From the NCBI GenBank assembly GCA_020201525.1, contig JAIVGO010000101.1, positions 1 to 33,530 on the forward strand: DNA of 33,530 bases, given 5' to 3'. Shown here one piece after another: positions 1-10,466 of the stretch. The stretch comes from Actinomycetota bacterium (GTDB lineage: Bacteria; Actinomycetota; AC-67). Each line of letters starts with the position of its first letter. Position 1 is the stretch's first letter. A program made the translations under genes and the position numbers. The notes beneath the pieces were generated by a model, which saw nothing but the letters and a program-made list of their open reading frames with translations, did no database searches and had not been told where the DNA came from.

Positions 1-1022
1 AGCGTCGCCCGCGCAGCACCGACGCCTTCTACGAGCATCAGCTCGTCTTGCGACGCAGTGAGCACTTTGGGCAAACGACCGAGTGTCCCGACGATCTTTT
101 CGATGACTTGCGCCGGCAAGCGCGGGATGCGCGAAAGAATTCTGTACCCTTTCGGTGAGATCGTCGTCTCTAATCCTTCAACCGGATGGTTGAGACACGA
201 CGCGAGCACGCCGAGATCGAGCAACTGTTCGGGAGAAAGCTTGTCGAGATCCCCCAATGATGAATCGAGCTTGCGTCCGCGTTTGCTCGCGACGTAATCG
301 CGAACGAGAAGCGTGCGCTCCGCTTCGATCCCGCCCATCAGCTCATCGAGCTGCAACCGTACGAGGCGGCCCTCGACCCCGAGCTCGGCGACGGCGCCTT
401 CTATCTCGTCCGCGATGCGCCGGACCATCTCCATCCGCTGGAGCACCGTGAGCGCGTCGCGGAGCGTCGCGAGGTCTTCGACCTCCAAAGCGCTGAGAGT
501 GACCGACACTTCGTCGAGATGCTGCTTGTAACGTTCCAACGTTTGCAGAGCCTGGTTGGCACGCCCGAGGATCGCCGCGACATCCTCCAACACGTGCCGG
601 GACGCGTCGACGTAGATCGTGACCATCCGCATCGACTGCGACACGGCGAGAACCGGAACACCGGTTTGCTTGGCGACTCGTTCCGCGGTTCGGTGGCGGG
701 TCCCGCTCTCTTCGGTCGGAATCGTCGGATCGGGTACCAAGTGAACGTTCGCACGCACGATGCGCTCGACGTCGTCGCTCAGCACGATGGCGCCGTCCAT
801 CTTCGCAAGCTCGGAGACGCGCTGGGCGGTAATCCCTTCGTCGATCCCGAAACCGCCGCTGCAGATGGGGTCAACCGGTCCCGAATCTCCGAGAACGATC
901 AGGGCGCCGGTTTCGGCGCGCAATATTCGCTCGAGGCCTTCGCGCAGCACCGTTCCGGGCGCGACCATCTCCAGGCCCGCCCGGAGGCGGTCATCACGCC
1001 GTCGATCGGCGGCCGTCTGCAT
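1..1022 (-). CDS. disA: DNA integrity scanning diadenylate cyclase DisA (C-terminus cut by window edge)
   Basis: Makes c-di-AMP from two ATP and, in characterised homologues, scans DNA for branched structures. Reading from the ATG at 1022, about 340 codons are open to the window edge. The cyclase domain shows the DGA motif at residues 76-78 and the RHR motif at 109-111 (GTRHRTAER), both ATP-binding and catalytic in the family. A helical linker and the start of the C-terminal helix-hairpin-helix region follow. Since family length is about 350-360 residues, only the last few codons are missing. The start is supported by an AAAGGA Shine-Dalgarno sequence about 5 bases upstream. In many actinobacteria radA lies directly upstream of disA; here a divergent small gene lies there instead. 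Identification is firm. Confidence 0.95.
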   Translation of the reverse strand, partial: MQTAADRRRDDRLRAGLEMVAPGTVLREGLERILRAETGALIVLGDSGPVDPICSGGFGIDEGITAQRVSELAKMDGAIVLSDDVERIVRANVHLVPDPTIPTEESGTRHRTAERVAKQTGVPVLAVSQSMRMVTIYVDASRHVLEDVAAILGRANQALQTLERYKQHLDEVSVTLSALEVEDLATLRDALTVLQRMEMVRRIADEIEGAVAELGVEGRLVRLQLDELMGGIEAERTLLVRDYVASKRGRKLDSSLGDLDKLSPEQLLDLGVLASCLNHPVEGLETTISPKGYRILSRIPRLPAQVIEKIVGTLGRLPKVLTASQDELMLVEGVGAARAT

Positions 1023-1332
1023 TGGATTCCTTTCGATTCGGTCACGGTCCGCACGCTCGCCGATTGCGTCTGCCGTCCCCCCAATGGTGTTGCCCGCAAC
1101 GAATACTAGCCCGTCCGGCGCTCCGACCTCTTCCGACACCCTGAAACGGACCACCCGCGAAGCCGAGTCCTACCCTCCGAGAAAAATTTCCGGTCGCAGC
1201 TAGAACAAATCACGACAGATCTCGTTTATGCCATCGGAGGCAGCACCGTACCGGAGGGGTACGAGAAAAAAACCGAGTAGTCCCCAAGGGTTTAGCCAGG
1301 AAAATTCGGGGCATAGAGGGAGGAAAGCGAAG
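1023..1332. other. Divergent intergenic region between disA and a small plus-strand gene
   Basis: About 310 bases with no gene I can support. It should hold promoters for disA (leftward) and the small gene (rightward), but no convincing -35/-10 pair stands out. A perfect 6-bp hairpin CGTACC/GGTACG at 1247-1263 presents GGAGG in its loop and is followed by a run of seven A. An open minus-strand frame upstream of and overlapping the disA start, in another frame, looks protein-like for about 45 codons and then degrades; I did not call it. Confidence 0.4.
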
Positions 1333-1602
1333 ATGCGTGCCGAAAGAGACTTCCTGAGGGATGCCATGGGGAAACAGCAGCGCAGCGAGCAGCCTGAATA
1401 CCTCGGGGCACTGATCGAGGGTGAGCAGCGCTTGGTCCTCGTCCCGATGGATCCCAAAGAGCCCTGGGCCGCTTTCCGCCGTATGCGCTCGTGGATGCAG
1501 CAAGAGCAGGCTAAAGCCGAGCTCGACGTATTCGCTCCCGCTGCCCCGCTCGAGACCGAAGCGAAGGTCATTCCTCTTCGCAAGAGGATCTCAAAGATTT
1601 AG
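1333..1602 (+). CDS. Hypothetical protein, 89 aa
   Basis: Small basic and acidic protein with no recognised domain. The ATG at 1333 is chosen because GGGAGGAAAG lies just upstream (about nine bases between GGAGG and the ATG); the frame is open further upstream to 1228, but without a ribosome site. The middle has a short hydrophobic stretch (LVLVPMDPKEPW) followed by a probable amphipathic helix rich in Arg, Met and Gln, and the C-terminus ends in a basic cluster. No signal peptide or membrane helix. A strong terminator 18 bases after the stop suggests a monocistronic transcript. It occupies the place where radA would be expected beside disA, but I see no similarity to RadA. Function unknown. 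Confidence 0.6.
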   Translation: MRAERDFLRDAMGKQQRSEQPEYLGALIEGEQRLVLVPMDPKEPWAAFRRMRSWMQQEQAKAELDVFAPAAPLETEAKVIPLRKRISKI

Positions 1603-1620
1603 ATAGATCCCGCCCTACTC

Positions 1621-1650
1621 AAAAATCGCAGCCTCGCCGCTGCGATTTTT
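1621..1650 (+). terminator. Intrinsic terminator after the small gene
   Basis: Perfect 12-bp inverted repeat, AAAAATCGCAGC and GCTGCGATTTTT, around a 6-base loop, followed by GTTTG. The stem starts with five A and ends with five T, so it could act in both directions. It lies 18 bases after the stop codon of the 89-aa gene. Confidence 0.85.
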
Positions 1651-1823
1651 GTTTGTGGACTCAGGTCGAGCGCATCGGAACGCTCTTGGCGCGGACCAGT
1701 CGCTTCGATCGTGAGCAGCGTGAGCCCGCAGACGAAAGCAGCCGCGGCCAAGAGGTGATCAGGTGGATCTCGGCGCGGCAAGAAAGGGTGCGCCTTGCCT
1801 CCCGTTTGTGTTTCAATCCCGCC

Positions 1824-2258
1824 ATGCCCGACACGATGGAGACACTGCGTGCCGCGGTTGAGATCGCGTTTCCCGGGGGTGACGGCGTAGCGGCGGGTCT
1901 CGACGTCCGCGCCGACATACACATCCGTGACGCCCTCGAGGGCTTTTTGCCGGGCTCCTTGGACCTCCTGGCCGCTCTCCTCGACGCCCAGGCAGCCGGG
2001 GCCGGTGCAACGGACGGGTTTGCCGCACTGCCCCCTGTGGAGCGCGCCGCCGTCTTCCGCTCGATGCTGTCCGAAGAGATCGCCGACGTGCGCGAGCTGG
2101 CCGAGGCGGTTTTGCTGTTCGGCGCCGGCGCGGTCTTCAGCGAGTGGAGCGGGTACGACCGCGCCACGCGCACGCTCAGGCCACCGCCCGTGTGGGAGCG
2201 CATCGGCTTCGGCGGGCCGTCGATCGGCCATCCGTCGTACCGAGCGGAGCGCTCGTGA
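1824..2258 (+). CDS. Small-subunit-like partner of a GMC dehydrogenase
   Basis: A 144-aa mostly helical protein directly upstream of, and overlapping by 4 bases (GTGA), a GMC-family flavoprotein. Position and size fit the small subunits of gluconate or FAD-glucose dehydrogenase complexes (gluconate 2-dehydrogenase subunit 3 type). I see no diagnostic motif, so this assignment rests mainly on context. Unlike many such subunits it lacks an N-terminal Tat signal when started at ATG 1824, so the complex may be cytoplasmic. The frame is open upstream to 1653, but that stretch starts inside the region just after the terminator and has no ribosome site. A second ATG at 1836 is possible. The C-terminal segment (PPPVWERIGFGGPSIGHPSYR) is rich in Pro and Gly and probably wraps a partner. 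Confidence 0.6.
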   Translation: MPDTMETLRAAVEIAFPGGDGVAAGLDVRADIHIRDALEGFLPGSLDLLAALLDAQAAGAGATDGFAALPPVERAAVFRSMLSEEIADVRELAEAVLLFGAGAVFSEWSGYDRATRTLRPPPVWERIGFGGPSIGHPSYRAERS

Positions 2259-3856
2259 TTGACATTCTGATCGTCGGCGCGGGAGGCGGGGGGCCGGTCG
2301 CTGCGTACGAGCTTGCGCGCGCCGGACTCAGCGTCACCCTGCTGGAAGCGGGGCGATGGAACGATCCCGACCGCGATTACACACGCTTGGAAGACGACAT
2401 GGGATCCCTTCTCGACGGTCGCTTGCGATGGGGCCCCGGTGACCGCGCGAAGTCGCCGTGGACACGCCGGCGAGACGGCGTCGGCCTGATTCTGCAATGC
2501 GCAGGCGTCGGGGGGACCACGCTGCACTACAACGGAATTTCGCCGCGTGCCTATCCGGCCGCGTTCGAAAACGGAGAATGGCCGTTCGACTACGACGAGC
2601 TACTGCCTTTCTACGAGCAAGTCGAAGAGTTCCTGCCGGTCGCTCTCGTATCAGATCTCGCGACGAAGGATGCGATTTTCGCAGAAGGCTGCGAGGGCGC
2701 GGGACTCAAGCGCAGCGAGACGAAAGAAGTGACCGAGGACATGTGGCGACCTTGTCACAACGCAATCCTTCCGATCGCCCAATCGATGACGGCCGATTCG
2801 TTGCGCTGGCCGGAGGTAGACGGCTGCACTATGTGCGGCCACTGCTTGCAGGGTTGCCCGAATCCCCAAGGTGCTCCGCTCGAGAGGAAGGCCAAACGCG
2901 CGACCAACGTTTCGTACGTCCCGGCTGCTGTTGAAACCGGGCGGTGCGAGGTCATGCCAAACGCGTTCGCAACGGCCATCCTCCAAGAGGAAATCGGCGG
3001 GCGTTTCCGCGCGCGCGGCGTGCGTTATCGCGACACGGATTCAGGCGAGGTGCGCGAGATCGAGGCACGTGTCACCGTGCTCGCAGCCGGTGCGATCGAG
3101 TCCCCGCGCCTCTGGCTCAACTCGGGCTTGCCACAAAGCGGCGGAGTCGGCCGCTACTTGACGACGCACTATCAGGACTTCGTCACGGGAATCTTTCCGA
3201 ACGAAACGCATCCGGACGTCGGCCAAGTGACGATGGCGCGCGCCGATTTTCCGGGGCAAGGAACGATTTTCACCCAAGGATTCGGGCCTCAGTCGTACGC
3301 AGCCGTGCTGCTCGCCGGCGGCAAAGGGTTTTGGGACGAGCCGACGGGCGACGAGCCGTGGGACGTGCAAGGGAAGATGTACGGCGCTGCGGCAAATCGT
3401 TTGATGACCGAGTATTCACATTCGCTCACGATCACGATCTGCACGGACGACGAGGCCGACGCGTCGAACGGCGTGGCGCTCGCCGACGATTGGCCGGCCG
3501 ACGAGCACGGCGCGATTCCAAAAGTGACCTATCACCCGACGACTACGACCGTGGAACGTGAGAGTTTCCTCGCGCGCCGCGCGGCGGAGATCTTGCGTGC
3601 CGCGGGTGCACGGGAGGTGCATCGCTCCAACATGGCCGCGGCGTTTCTCACCCACATCATGTCGACGTTGCGAATCGGTACCGACCCATCCACGAGCGCG
3701 TGTGACGCAGGCGGCGAAGCGCACACCGTCGAGCGGCTGTTCGTCGCCGACTCTGCCGCTCTCGCAAACGGCCTCGGCGGGCCGAATCCCACGCTCACGG
3801 TACAAGCGCTCGCCGCCCGCACCGCCGGCGAGATCTCGCGGCGATACTTCGGCTGA
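2255..3856 (+). CDS. GMC family FAD-dependent oxidoreductase with a four-cysteine cluster motif
   Basis: Flavoprotein alcohol or sugar dehydrogenase of the glucose-methanol-choline family, 533 aa. The GTG at 2255 overlaps the stop of the previous gene, and the FAD-binding GAGGGG motif follows at once (residues 8-13), fixing the start. A second FAD-contacting segment is GVGGTTLHYNGISPR (near residue 90). The C-terminal domain carries the catalytic His467 in THIMSTLRIG and Asn511 in GGPNPTLT, the usual His/Asn pair. Between them sits C191-x2-C194-x2-C197-x3-C201-P, a ferredoxin-like spacing that suggests an iron-sulfur cluster. Related dehydrogenases such as FAD-glucose dehydrogenase carry a cluster in the catalytic subunit. 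The substrate cannot be told from sequence, and no cytochrome subunit lies nearby. Confidence 0.88.
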   Translation: MIDILIVGAGGGGPVAAYELARAGLSVTLLEAGRWNDPDRDYTRLEDDMGSLLDGRLRWGPGDRAKSPWTRRRDGVGLILQCAGVGGTTLHYNGISPRAYPAAFENGEWPFDYDELLPFYEQVEEFLPVALVSDLATKDAIFAEGCEGAGLKRSETKEVTEDMWRPCHNAILPIAQSMTADSLRWPEVDGCTMCGHCLQGCPNPQGAPLERKAKRATNVSYVPAAVETGRCEVMPNAFATAILQEEIGGRFRARGVRYRDTDSGEVREIEARVTVLAAGAIESPRLWLNSGLPQSGGVGRYLTTHYQDFVTGIFPNETHPDVGQVTMARADFPGQGTIFTQGFGPQSYAAVLLAGGKGFWDEPTGDEPWDVQGKMYGAAANRLMTEYSHSLTITICTDDEADASNGVALADDWPADEHGAIPKVTYHPTTTTVERESFLARRAAEILRAAGAREVHRSNMAAAFLTHIMSTLRIGTDPSTSACDAGGEAHTVERLFVADSAALANGLGGPNPTLTVQALAARTAGEISRRYFG

Positions 3857-3858
3857 GC

Positions 3859-4353
3859 ATGGCCGACGAGCACGTGTACATTCGCTCCCTGGAGCACTTC
3901 GCCGGCACACCGGATCGTCCACGGCTCGGAATAGGGGTCGAGACGCGAGACCGGCCCGGCCCCGCCTACAAAGCCGGTGTGTTTTCCGAAGACACCGTTT
4001 GGATTCAGCTTCAAGGCGGGCTTCTCGTCGCCAAGGTGCGCGTGAAGATCGCGTGGCGAGGCGAGTACTCGAGAATCGACGAGGTCCGCAAGCGCGCCGG
4101 CGACGCGCAGGTGTCGGAGTCGTTCTGGTCGGGCCGCCCGCGCGGTGGATACGCCGTCGTGGCCGCGTTCGAGCAAGAGCGCTGGATCGAACCGCATTGG
4201 GGCGGACCACGAACGTACGGTTACGAGTGGATCGTGCTCGAAAGCGACGCCAAGAGGAAGTCCTGGCTCGACAAGAAAGAGCCGCCGCGCGGAGGAGAAG
4301 ATTTGCGTGCGAAGTTTCTGAGCGCACGCGAGCGAAGCTTCAGCGGGTCTTGA
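3859..4353 (+). CDS. Hypothetical protein, 164 aa, third gene of the GMC unit
   Basis: Starts two bases after the GMC gene stop, so it is almost certainly co-transcribed. The protein is soluble, rich in Trp, Arg and Gly, with alternating beta-like segments (TVWIQLQGGLLVAKVRVKIA, GGYAVVAAFEQERWI). The pattern of short strands, aromatic residues and a central Arg-rich turn faintly resembles PUA/ASCH-type RNA-binding barrels, but I cannot confirm that. No membrane helix, signal or cysteines. The last 14 bases overlap the 3' end of the convergent mutY gene, an unusual tail-to-tail overlap with no room for a terminator. Function unknown. Confidence 0.7.
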   Translation: MADEHVYIRSLEHFAGTPDRPRLGIGVETRDRPGPAYKAGVFSEDTVWIQLQGGLLVAKVRVKIAWRGEYSRIDEVRKRAGDAQVSESFWSGRPRGGYAVVAAFEQERWIEPHWGGPRTYGYEWIVLESDAKRKSWLDKKEPPRGGEDLRAKFLSARERSFSGS

Positions 4354-5254
4354 CCGGCAACCGGACGATGCCTCGCGGATGCCCGCCGCGCGCCGACGGC
4401 GTAAGCTGCAACAGACCTTCATCCGACAATCGCAGAAGTATCTCGGTGAATTGCGACGCGTCGCCGCCGCCGTCGGGATGCAGCTTTGTGAACAGATCCT
4501 TGACCGTAATCCCCTTTTCGACGGCTAGTCGCAGGTGGTCGATGACGCGGCCGCGGGCCTGACGGCGCGACCCCTCGAAGCGTTCACCTTTCTTTCGGGG
4601 AGGAGTCGACGAAGTGCGCCCCTTCATCCGCCAGGAGCATGAACGTCGCATCGGACACGTGCCGCAAAGAGGGCTCGCGCTGCGACAAAGCGTCGCCCCG
4701 ACGTCCATCAACGCTTGATTCCACAGATATGCGCCGCCGCGCGGCAGCCAGGTTTCGATCGTCCGAGCGAGCTTGTCCGGCGCGACGGCGCGGGGTTCGC
4801 GTCCGTGAACGGCGCGCGCGAGGACCCGTTTCACGTTGACATCGGCAACCGTGACGTCGGCACCGTAGGCGAAGCAGGCGACAGCGTGGGCCGTATAGTC
4901 GCCGACGCCGGGAAGCGACCGCAAGACGAGCGGATCGTCGGGGACGGTGCCGCCGTGTTCGCGAGCGATTATTTGCGCGGCAACGTGGAGAGCGATCGCG
5001 CGACGGTTATAGCCGAGGCCGCGCCACGCGCGAATCACCTCCGCCGCCGGAGCGCGCGCAAGTGCCTCGATCGAAGGAAAGCGCTCGAGGAATTCTCCGT
5101 AGATGGGACCGACGCGGCCGGTCTGCGTCTGTTGGAGCATCACCTCGGCAACGAGCGTGCGGTACGGGTCGCGCGTCTCACGCCAGGGAAACGAGCGGCC
5201 GTGCTTCCTGTACCAAGCAAGGACGCGACGCTGCGTGTCGGTCGAGACGTACAC
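4340..5254 (-). CDS. mutY: A/G-specific adenine glycosylase MutY
   Basis: Removes adenine mispaired with 8-oxoguanine or guanine. From the GTG at 5254 the 304-aa protein places the family's key residues at the same numbers as in E. coli: Glu37 in AEVMLQQTQT, and the catalytic Asp138 in ADVNVKRVLAR after the helix-hairpin-helix LPGVGDYTAHAV (114-125). The 4Fe-4S cluster ligands C190-x6-C197-x2-C200-x5-C206 are complete. The C-terminal part is short (about 95 residues) and matches the actinobacterial form (FEGSRRQARGRV...) rather than a long NUDIX-like domain. The frame extends upstream to 5386, but that stretch overlaps the preceding gene, which ends at 5277, so the GTG is preferred. Transcribed with the two membrane or surface genes upstream, 22 bases apart. 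Confidence 0.93.
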   Translation of the reverse strand: MYVSTDTQRRVLAWYRKHGRSFPWRETRDPYRTLVAEVMLQQTQTGRVGPIYGEFLERFPSIEALARAPAAEVIRAWRGLGYNRRAIALHVAAQIIAREHGGTVPDDPLVLRSLPGVGDYTAHAVACFAYGADVTVADVNVKRVLARAVHGREPRAVAPDKLARTIETWLPRGGAYLWNQALMDVGATLCRSASPLCGTCPMRRSCSWRMKGRTSSTPPRKKGERFEGSRRQARGRVIDHLRLAVEKGITVKDLFTKLHPDGGGDASQFTEILLRLSDEGLLQLTPSARGGHPRGIVRLPVKTR

Positions 5255-5276
5255 GATCGTTATTGTGTCAGAAGCG

Positions 5277-5879
5277 TTACGGCGTCGCGCGAAAGGAGGC
5301 AACGAGACGTTGGAGGTCCGGAAGAACCTCTTTGGGATCCGAGCCTTCGTTCGTGAAGACCGAGATACCGAAATTCTTTCCGCCATAGTCGATCGTGATC
5401 GTCATCCAACGGATGTGCGCGCGCGTCAGGTTTGAAGCGTCACCGGCGGTAAGAAGCGCCGGACGCCCACCGATGCGTTGCGCCTGGCGTCCGTTGATCC
5501 GTACGCCGCGATAAAGCCGCAATACTTCATCGGTGAAGCTTTGCGACGCGGCGGCAAGAGCGCCGGCCGGCAGTTTCCCGACGCCGACCACGACGTCATT
5601 CGAAGGGCTGCTGAATCTTGTCGTAGGGCCGATCGCCGTCGCCGTCCACGTCGAGGGAAACCGGAGAGAGTAGCCGCCTTCTTGATTCGAGAAGGAGGAC
5701 GTCGGCGCAGTCTCCGGCGCGGCGCCACCCGAGATCAGCACCCTGGCCAGCGAGAGGCCGCCCGCGACGACGGCGATCAGAACGAGGAGAACCCAGGTGC
5801 GGCGGCCGAAACGCCCCGACAGCCGGCGTGTACCGGCTGTCGGGATGGTCGGCCCGTGCGTCGTTAGCTCAGGCGCCAA
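5277..5879 (-). CDS. Membrane-anchored PsbP/LpqN-like protein
   Basis: About 200 aa: a short basic cytoplasmic tail, one transmembrane helix near residues 29-47 (TWVLLVLIAVVAGGLSLARV), a Pro/Ser/Thr linker, then an extracellular domain beginning GGYSLRFPSTWT and ending in a helix before the stop. That pattern resembles the PsbP/Mog1/LpqN-type fold found in actinobacterial secreted proteins; the assignment is tentative. The only usable start before the helix is TTG at 5879, overlapping the end of the upstream surface-protein gene (stop 5869-5871), so translational coupling is likely. A 12-bp perfect hairpin lies just inside the coding region (5815-5844). Probably works at the cell surface with the LPXTG protein encoded upstream. 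Confidence 0.7.
   Translation of the reverse strand: MAPELTTHGPTIPTAGTRRLSGRFGRRTWVLLVLIAVVAGGLSLARVLISGGAAPETAPTSSFSNQEGGYSLRFPSTWTATAIGPTTRFSSPSNDVVVGVGKLPAGALAAASQSFTDEVLRLYRGVRINGRQAQRIGGRPALLTAGDASNLTRAHIRWMTITIDYGGKNFGISVFTNEGSDPKEVLPDLQRLVASFRATP
5815..5844 (-). other. Strong RNA hairpin at a gene junction
   Basis: CCCGACAGCCGG and CCGGCTGTCGGG form a perfect 12-bp stem with a 6-base loop. On the minus-strand transcript it begins 25 bases after the stop of the surface-protein gene and sits about 35 bases into the next gene. There is no U-run after it, so it is not a standard terminator. It may stabilise the upstream mRNA 3' end or lower expression of the downstream gene. Confidence 0.6.
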
Positions 5880-7809
5880 TTGTCGATTGCCTCCGCAGGC
5901 GGGATCCAACCGCAAGCGCCGAAGCCGACATGAGGAGCAAGAGCGCAAGCGACAGACCGGTCGTCGGAAGGCGAGCCGGCGCCGGCGGCGGTGCGCGCCG
6001 CGTAACACCCTTTACTCGCGGACCGGCCGAAGCGTTCGTTCCCGAATGGCTTCCGGTTCCACCGGCAACCGCGCCGCCCGTCATGGGAACGACGACGATG
6101 TCGGCCACGGTCGCGCTCGCCGACGGCGCGACGGCCGTAGCAGATGTATCCACGTCGTTGACCGTCAGGCAGACGAGCGAGCCGCCGGTCGGGCAATCCG
6201 GAGGTAGCGCGATCGTACCCGGCTGATCGAGGGAAAACTGCTCCTCGCCCCCGCTCTCGACGGTGAGGATCGACGAGTCACCGGAACTGCTGCCGGATCC
6301 CGGCGCGGCCTTGCTCTCGGCTTCGGAGTGAAGCACGACGATGCCGAGACCAGTGCAGGTGCCTTCGTCGTTCTCGCCACCGACGCAGAGGTCGCCCCCG
6401 GTCACCGATTGCGTGGCTTCCGCGGCGCCGGTTGTCTTGTCCTGCGATGCGGTGCTGTGACTCTCGGCGACCGTCAAACCGATCGGTCCACCGCAGTTGT
6501 CTTCCGGTCGCGCCTGATTCCCTTCGGCGCACGCCGACGCTCCTGCCGTGTCGGACTTCCCCGAAGACGCAGCCGTGCCGTCCTGGCTTTGCGCATGACC
6601 GTACAGGAGCGCGAGGCACAGGCTGCCGCTTGACGCATCACACGACTCCGTCAGGTAGCCCGTCTCGGATTCGGCCGAGCCACCGCTCGATGCGGCGTGC
6701 GCGCCGATCAGCTCGTGTCCGAGAACGGCGAGCACCGTCGCATCGGCTGAGGATTGGCCGCTTCGCGTATCTGCTTCCGTTGAGCTGGCTTTCACGATCT
6801 CGTTGCCACTTATCACGAGTTGCAGAATGAAACCTTCCGCGTGTGCGCTCGATGTTCCGCCGGTGTTCAACACCGGGTCGGCTGCTGCGACGGTCCCTGC
6901 GCCGGCGTCACCGTCGTTGAAGAGCAAACAGTTGCCGCCGCCGCTCTCCGGGCAGTCACCGATCGGACCGGGATGCGGAAGCCCGCCCTGGTCCTGGCCG
7001 CCGCTCTGGAAATCGACACCCGTCGGCTCGCCCGCTGCGGAGCCGCTCTTTGCGTCACGGTGCAAAACCACTACACCGATTCCATCGCAGAGCGGCGTCT
7101 TCGGGTCGTCACCGAGACACAACCGAGCGACCGTCGATTCGGATTCGGAAGACGCAGTGCCGCCGGCCGCGTCGTTGCGCGCGGAGCTTCGGCTTTCGCC
7201 GACGGCTGCAGTGATGGGGCCGTCGCATTCGTCGCCGGCATCTTTTTGTTCGCCGCCCGCACAGAGCGCCGCCAGCGCCGTATACGCGTCGCTGCTGGAC
7301 GAACCTCCGGAGTCGGAGCTATTCGCCTCGCCGTACAACAGCGCGAGGCACAACTGGCCTTCGCTCAGCGCGCACAGATCGTGCCCGTAACCCGTGACGG
7401 AGTTGGACGTTCCACCGTCGGCGCTGGAGTGTGAGCCGATGACCTCGTTCCCCAAAACCGAGATCACGGTCGCGTCCGACGAGCTCTCGTTCGACGCTTG
7501 TGCGCTCGTCTGACCGACGACGAGCACTTCGGTGTCGAAGAGCGCCAGGCGAGCCGCCGTACCATCGGCACTGCCGCCCGTCGCCGACGACGATGCGGTC
7601 GCGACACTCGTCGCGTCACCGGCGTCCGCGCTACTTCGCTGCGTGAGGGCGCGGCTGAGTTGCTCGGTCAGCTGCGAGCCCGACGAGGTGGCGACGTCGT
7701 CGGCGAATACCGGGGTCGCCGCAAAAAGGCACAAAAGAGCAAAAACGACAATCGTTGCAACCGCGGCACGGGCGGTTGCCTTTCCGCGCAATTGCGAGAG
7801 TCCAGGCAT
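5869..7809 (-). CDS. LPXTG-type surface protein with two eight-cysteine repeats
   Basis: Secreted wall-anchored protein of 646 aa. The ATG at 7809 has a strong AGGAGGGATGAC ribosome site. Order: signal peptide (1-36), Ser/Thr/Ala-rich stalk, repeat A (about 86-308), repeat B (about 325-565), low-complexity linker, LPTTG at 614-618, a hydrophobic helix and an Arg-containing tail, as for sortase substrates. Each repeat contains VLGxExIGxH, LCLALLYG and GIVVLH-like segments and eight cysteines. Cysteines in A: 146, 154, 183, 195, 231, 241, 286, 294. In B: 390, 398, 427, 439, 475, 485, 539, 547. All intervals match except the sixth (45 versus 54). Four disulfides per repeat are inferred. No enzyme motif; a structural or adhesive role is plausible. 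No sortase gene lies in this window. Confidence 0.85.
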   Translation of the reverse strand: MPGLSQLRGKATARAAVATIVVFALLCLFAATPVFADDVATSSGSQLTEQLSRALTQRSSADAGDATSVATASSSATGGSADGTAARLALFDTEVLVVGQTSAQASNESSSDATVISVLGNEVIGSHSSADGGTSNSVTGYGHDLCALSEGQLCLALLYGEANSSDSGGSSSSDAYTALAALCAGGEQKDAGDECDGPITAAVGESRSSARNDAAGGTASSESESTVARLCLGDDPKTPLCDGIGVVVLHRDAKSGSAAGEPTGVDFQSGGQDQGGLPHPGPIGDCPESGGGNCLLFNDGDAGAGTVAAADPVLNTGGTSSAHAEGFILQLVISGNEIVKASSTEADTRSGQSSADATVLAVLGHELIGAHAASSGGSAESETGYLTESCDASSGSLCLALLYGHAQSQDGTAASSGKSDTAGASACAEGNQARPEDNCGGPIGLTVAESHSTASQDKTTGAAEATQSVTGGDLCVGGENDEGTCTGLGIVVLHSEAESKAAPGSGSSSGDSSILTVESGGEEQFSLDQPGTIALPPDCPTGGSLVCLTVNDVDTSATAVAPSASATVADIVVVPMTGGAVAGGTGSHSGTNASAGPRVKGVTRRAPPPAPARLPTTGLSLALLLLMSASALAVGSRLRRQSTIGA

Positions 7810-7931
7810 GTCATCCCTCCTTCGGGATGTTCGGGCGACATCCGCATAAACCGACACGATCTGTTACCCGAGATGCCTACCCACCGCGGCCGAGTGACCA
7901 AACTCTCTTAACCGCCAAAGACCAATTGATC

Positions 7932-7964
7932 AAAAATGGAACGGCGCGCCTTTCGGCGCGCCGT
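7932..7964 (-). terminator. Intrinsic terminator of clpC
   Basis: On the minus strand, ACGGCGCGCC-GAAA-GGCGCGCCGT forms a 10-bp GC-rich stem closed by a GAAA tetraloop. It is followed by TCCA and then five T (7932-7936). It begins 22 bases after the clpC stop codon. Confidence 0.88.
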
Positions 7965-7985
7965 ATGCTGATCGTTTAGTGCGGG

Positions 7986-10466
<2,481 letters not shown>

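Noticed and set aside
899..1150. Minus-strand frame upstream of and overlapping disA (VFVAGNTIGGTADAIGERAD...)
   Set aside because: Looks protein-like only upstream of disA; the rest is out-of-frame disA sequence with Arg/Cys/Trp-rich composition and no family.
3558..4562. Arg-rich 334-codon plus-strand frame
   Set aside because: Out-of-frame reading of the GMC gene and antisense mutY; composition typical of shadow frames.
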